A DNA stretch of 8,861 nucleotides from NCBI GenBank assembly GCA_030731175.1, contig JANQUM010000109.1, forward strand, positions 1 through 8,861, written 5' to 3'. Positions 6,319-8,861 of the stretch are shown here, piece by piece (the first letter of the stretch is position 1; each line of letters begins with the position of its first letter). A program made the position numbers and the translations under genes. The stretch is from Spirosomataceae bacterium. Its GTDB lineage: Bacteria; Bacteroidota; Bacteroidia; Cytophagales; Spirosomataceae. Below the pieces are notes generated by a model. It had not been told where the DNA came from. It saw only the letters and a list, made by a program, of their open reading frames with translations, and searched no databases.

Positions 6319-7140
6319 ATGGAAATAGATATAAATAGCTACCTCACCGCCGCAACAGATAACGTCATTAAGTACGCTCCCAATCTCTTGAGTGCCATAC
6401 TAGTACTTTTTGTTGGGTTTTGGCTAATTAGAAAAGTCTCCAAGCTTATTGAGATTAGTCTAAATACGTCAAGCTTATCAAACGAAATCACTTCATTCCT
6501 CATTTCGCTGATAGATATTGTACTGAAAGTTGCGATCCTGCTTTTTGCGGCGGGCATTGCAGGTTTTGACACTTCTGCACTCGTCGGGATTTTGGCGGCG
6601 GCTGGCTTCGCCGTTGGTTTGGCGTTACAGGGCGGCTTGGGCAACTTCGCCTCTGGTATTATTATTCTGGTTTTCAAGCCCTACCGCGTCAACGATTGGA
6701 TTGCGATTGAGGACAAATTTGGAAAAGTAGAAGAAATTCAAATCTTCAATACCATTTTAGTAACGCCCGGCTTAAAAACGCTCATCATTCCAAACGGGCA
6801 GGTTACAGAAAACATCGTTACCAATTTCTCTAAAAAAGGACATATCCGGCTTGAGATTGAAGTGTCTATGCCCTACGCTGAAAGCTTCCCGAAGGTAAAA
6901 GGTATCATTGAAGAAGTGCTTTCAAATAACACCAATGTGCTACCCGAACCCGTACCGCTTGTGGGTATAGAAAAGTACGATACGCATAATATCATTATCG
7001 GTGTGAAACCATACGTTCATCCTGATGAGTACTGGGATGCTACTTATGCAATTCACCAAGCAATCAAAACCGCTTTCTTCAAAAATGGCGTAAAAATGGC
7101 CTACTCTGAAGGCGTAGAATTAGGCACAATTGGGGAGTAA
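6319..7140 (+). CDS. mscS: Small-conductance mechanosensitive channel, MscS family
   Basis: This 273-residue inner-membrane channel opens under membrane tension and releases solutes during osmotic downshock. It has the minimal MscS architecture and size (E. coli MscS is 286): TM1 at about 22-42, TM2 at about 61-83, and pore-lining TM3 at about 86-115 with the alternating small-residue pattern AAAGFAVGLALQGGLGNFAS, close to the E. coli pore helix. It is followed by FKPYR (119-123), the beta domain around DWIAIEDKFGKVEEI (126-140) and PNGQV (158-162), and an alpha/beta C-terminal domain. The open frame extends upstream to a TTG at 6271 that overlaps the nadE stop, but the ATG at 6319 fits better because family members begin with a short amphipathic segment before TM1. 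It may be cotranscribed with nadE. It converges on the minus-strand EEP gene with only 2 bases between stop codons. Confidence 0.93.
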   Translation: MEIDINSYLTAATDNVIKYAPNLLSAILVLFVGFWLIRKVSKLIEISLNTSSLSNEITSFLISLIDIVLKVAILLFAAGIAGFDTSALVGILAAAGFAVGLALQGGLGNFASGIIILVFKPYRVNDWIAIEDKFGKVEEIQIFNTILVTPGLKTLIIPNGQVTENIVTNFSKKGHIRLEIEVSMPYAESFPKVKGIIEEVLSNNTNVLPEPVPLVGIEKYDTHNIIIGVKPYVHPDEYWDATYAIHQAIKTAFFKNGVKMAYSEGVELGTIGE

Positions 7141-7142
7141 AA

Positions 7143-8237
7143 TCACCTAATCACATACCTTCCCCGTACTGGGTAATGATCCGAAAAACGAGCTCTTTTT
7201 AGCGTTTCAAAAGCGTAGTTATCAATTCTGGCGTCATCGTAAAATTGGTTATCAATACGGATAAAATTCGGCATTTTATTATACGTGAATCCAAAGCCGC
7301 TGCCAGAGTTTTCAAACGCATTTTGTAGTTGCACTTTGGTATGGCCGTATGCATAGCCAAAAGGAATTTCGTTAAAATCGCCGCAGACAATTGTTGGGTA
7401 CGGGCTATCCGAAATCCATTTTGATAACTCATCTGCTTGAATCCGGCGTTTTTCAAAACCTGATTTTAGCAAGCTCAGAATATTCTTCGTTTCAGCTTTC
7501 AGCTTTTCTTCGTCTTGCTTTTGTCGGGCTTCAATTACTTTCCCAACCCGAATTCCCATCGATTGCATTTGCACATTTATTATTCGCAGCGTGTCTTCAT
7601 TTACTACCACATCGGCGAGTAGCATCCCGTTATTATTCTGCCGCCAAAATACTTCCTGTTTCCTGATAATCGGGTATTTTGAAAAAATCGCTAGCCCAAT
7701 ATTCCCCTGCCCCTCATTGTTATCAGCCGCCGAATGCATGTAGGTATAGTAAGGGTGCGTATCGGTTAGTTTGTAGATAGTTCTGAAATCGGGAAGCTTA
7801 TCGTTATTGTAAAGTTCTTGAAAACACTTAATATCCGCCGAGAGTGTATCTAAAGCACTCACAATGCCGAGGGCGGTGGGCTTATCTTTTTCCGAACCGC
7901 CATGATTGCAATACATTACATTATAACTTAAAACGCTAACATTTGAAGAACCCGTCAGCGTTGTTTTTTCAAAAGAGGGAAACCGGAACGACCGCCCCAT
8001 CAGCGGAATGCCAATGAGCAAAATAAGCCCTGAAAGCCACATTCGGCGGTAATTGGTAAACCCCCAGAAGAGCAAGAATACAATATTTGCAACGATAAAC
8101 GCGGGCGTGGCAAGCATGATAAAACCCGCAGCCCAATGCCCCACATCTGCCGAATAGCAAAGTTGGTATCCAAGCAACGTAGCAAACGCCAAAAGCACAT
8201 TGATCAAAAATACAAAGCTCCCTAAAAATTTGAACAT
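7143..8237 (-). CDS. Endonuclease/exonuclease/phosphatase (EEP) family protein with N-terminal membrane anchor
   Basis: This 364-residue protein has three hydrophobic segments (about 5-27, 35-59, 66-80) followed by an EEP (DNase I-like) metal-dependent hydrolase domain. Active-site motifs are LSYNV with N106, FQE with metal-binding E141, GDFNE with D287 and N289, RID with D329, and SDH with D353-H354. The position where relatives usually have NVHL reads NVQMQS (Q223), so one expected histidine is missing. The domain is probably outside the cytoplasm, and its substrate (nucleic acid, phospholipid or inositol phosphate) cannot be told. An upstream TTG at 8303 would add 22 residues, but MFKFLGSFVF from the ATG at 8237 places the start just ahead of the first helix, and a candidate promoter lies between the two. 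It is transcribed divergently from rimP and convergently with the channel gene. Confidence 0.88.
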   Translation of the reverse strand: MFKFLGSFVFLINVLLAFATLLGYQLCYSADVGHWAAGFIMLATPAFIVANIVFLLFWGFTNYRRMWLSGLILLIGIPLMGRSFRFPSFEKTTLTGSSNVSVLSYNVMYCNHGGSEKDKPTALGIVSALDTLSADIKCFQELYNNDKLPDFRTIYKLTDTHPYYTYMHSAADNNEGQGNIGLAIFSKYPIIRKQEVFWRQNNNGMLLADVVVNEDTLRIINVQMQSMGIRVGKVIEARQKQDEEKLKAETKNILSLLKSGFEKRRIQADELSKWISDSPYPTIVCGDFNEIPFGYAYGHTKVQLQNAFENSGSGFGFTYNKMPNFIRIDNQFYDDARIDNYAFETLKRARFSDHYPVRGRYVIR

Positions 8238-8288
8238 ATAACAACGTAGTAGTTTAATGCAAACCCTGTAATTAATCAGAGCATTGCT

Positions 8289-8296
8289 CAAAAATA
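8289..8296 (-). promoter_or_regulatory. Possible -7 element of the EEP gene
   Basis: On the minus strand, 8296 to 8289 reads TATTTTTG, matching TAnnTTTG. The -33 position (about 8315-8319) holds only a TTTTA-like match. Predicted initiation near 8283 lies 46 nt before the ATG at 8237 and downstream of the TTG at 8303, supporting the ATG as start. Confidence 0.35.
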
Positions 8297-8345
8297 ATCC
8301 CAATCCGACGAAACTAAAATCATATCCTCTTTTTTAGGAACAAAT

Positions 8346-8376
8346 TTTGTTTTAAAAGAGAGAAAAGCTAATTTTG
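8346..8376 (+). promoter_or_regulatory. Bacteroidota-type promoter for rimP
   Basis: TTTG at 8346-8349 and TAATTTTG at 8369-8376 are separated by exactly 19 bp, a perfect match to both consensus elements. The -33 box sits within the short palindrome AACAAA-T-TTTGTT (8339-8351). Transcription would start near 8382, giving a leader of about 80 nt before rimP. Confidence 0.75.
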
Positions 8377-8389
8377 CGGACAATTAGCT
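8366..8389. promoter_or_regulatory. Perfect inverted repeat over the rimP promoter, putative repressor operator
   Basis: AGCTAATT (8366-8373) and AATTAGCT (8382-8389) are perfect inverted arms around an 8-nt spacer. The 24-bp site contains the whole -7 element and the predicted start point, which is the placement expected for a dimeric repressor. No regulator gene is seen nearby, so the binding protein is unknown. Confidence 0.45.
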
Positions 8390-8406
8390 GAGACTTGTGC
8401 AATTAT

Positions 8407-8430
8407 AAAAAGGAGGGCAGCCTCCTTTTT
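8407..8430 (+). terminator. Terminator-like hairpin in the rimP leader, possible attenuator
   Basis: A perfect 10-bp stem, AAAAAGGAGG (8407-8416) with CCTCCTTTTT (8421-8430), closes a 4-nt GCAG loop and ends in five T. It lies between the rimP promoter and the ATG at 8465. GTGCAA (8397-8402) and TTGCAC (8437-8442) can pair outside it as a further 6-bp stem. It could terminate some transcripts before rimP or serve as a structured leader; the T-tract is short and followed by CTC, so termination may be partial. Confidence 0.55.
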
Positions 8431-8464
8431 CTCGTTTTGCACCGTTAAAAAGTGAAAAAACAAG

Positions 8465-8861
8465 ATGGATTTAATAGAAAAAATAACCGAATTGACCACC
8501 CAACATCTACCAGGCGAAGAGTACTTCGTGGTGGATGTAAAGGCAAGTGCATCAAAAATACGGAGTAAAGTAACCATCTTGATAGACTCAGATGCTGGAA
8601 TTGGGATTGACGACCTCGGCAAAATAAGCCGGGCAATTGAAGAAGACCTCGAAGAAGTAATGACAAGTGCCTATACATTAGAGGTGTCTTCACCAGGAGT
8701 TGATACACCGTTGGCGTTTGCCCGGATGTACAAAAAAAATATCGGACGGAATCTGAAAGTCGTTTTTAACGACGGTCTAACCGTGAAAGGAGAACTTGCC
8801 GGAGTTTCAGAAGAGTCATTCGTGATTATTCCCGAGAAAAAGAAGAAAGAAAAAGTAACCC
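8465..8861 (+). CDS. rimP: Ribosome maturation factor RimP (3' end missing)
   Basis: The first 132 codons of a gene cut off by the window edge; RimP proteins are usually about 150-155 residues. RimP is a cytoplasmic factor that binds the 30S subunit and assists its late assembly. The visible part holds the N-terminal alpha/beta domain (about 1-83), ending in the family signature LEVSSPGVDTPL at 72-83, and the start of the C-terminal SH3-like domain from about residue 85 (RMYKKNIGRNLKVVF). The acidic stretch IDDLGKISRAIEEDLE at 48-63 also fits. The start is the ATG at 8465, preceded by an A-rich stretch and no Shine-Dalgarno sequence at normal distance. In most bacteria nusA and infB follow, so the regulatory sequences upstream probably govern an operon for ribosome assembly, transcription elongation and translation initiation. 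Confidence 0.92.
   Translation, partial: MDLIEKITELTTQHLPGEEYFVVDVKASASKIRSKVTILIDSDAGIGIDDLGKISRAIEEDLEEVMTSAYTLEVSSPGVDTPLAFARMYKKNIGRNLKVVFNDGLTVKGELAGVSEESFVIIPEKKKKEKVT

Noticed and set aside
8238..8303. TTG start adding 22 residues to the EEP protein
   Set aside because: The ATG at 8237 begins a typical membrane-anchored N-terminus, and the candidate minus-strand promoter starts transcription downstream of the TTG.

Overview
The window looks like an 8.9 kb piece of a Bacteroidota chromosome, probably order Cytophagales. The evidence is several matches to the Bacteroidota promoter consensus (TTTG around -33, TAnnTTTG around -7), A-rich ribosome-binding regions without clear Shine-Dalgarno sequences, a lipoprotein-type SPFH protein, and a small protein of a kind I associate with this group. 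Genus cannot be fixed from sequence alone. No mobile element, CRISPR array or stable RNA gene is visible.

Layout. 1-683: 3' part of a CPA2-type cation:proton antiporter gene. 797-2844: an OmpR-family response regulator and its histidine kinase, translationally coupled by a 4-base ATGA overlap. 2947-3729: an SPFH/prohibitin-like lipoprotein. 3845-4018: a 57-residue small protein, followed by a strong terminator. 4250-6274: glutamine-dependent NAD+ synthase. 6319-7140: an MscS-type mechanosensitive channel. 7143-8237 (minus): a membrane-anchored endonuclease/exonuclease/phosphatase (EEP) protein, convergent with the channel gene and separated from it by 2 bases. 8465-8861: the 5' part of rimP, normally the first gene of a rimP-nusA-infB operon.

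Main discovery candidate. The regions upstream of the response regulator gene and of the SPFH lipoprotein gene are built alike. Each has four TAA-ending heptamers spaced exactly 11 bp, starting on the base after the previous gene's stop codon, then exactly 11 nt, then a TAnnTTTG -7 element. The two 63-base stretches (681-743 and 2842-2904) align without gaps at 42 of 63 positions. Direct repeats with an 11-bp period are the expected binding pattern of OmpR/PhoB-family regulators. The likely reading is that this two-component system activates itself and the adjacent SPFH lipoprotein, forming a small envelope-sensing circuit.

A second regulatory cluster precedes rimP. It has a near-perfect promoter (TTTG-N19-TAATTTTG), a perfect 8+8 inverted repeat covering its -7 element, and a nested hairpin in the leader that could act as an attenuator. 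The remaining genes (NAD synthesis, osmotic safety valve, EEP enzyme) are ordinary, apart from a substituted histidine in the EEP protein and the lack of room for a terminator between the two convergent genes.
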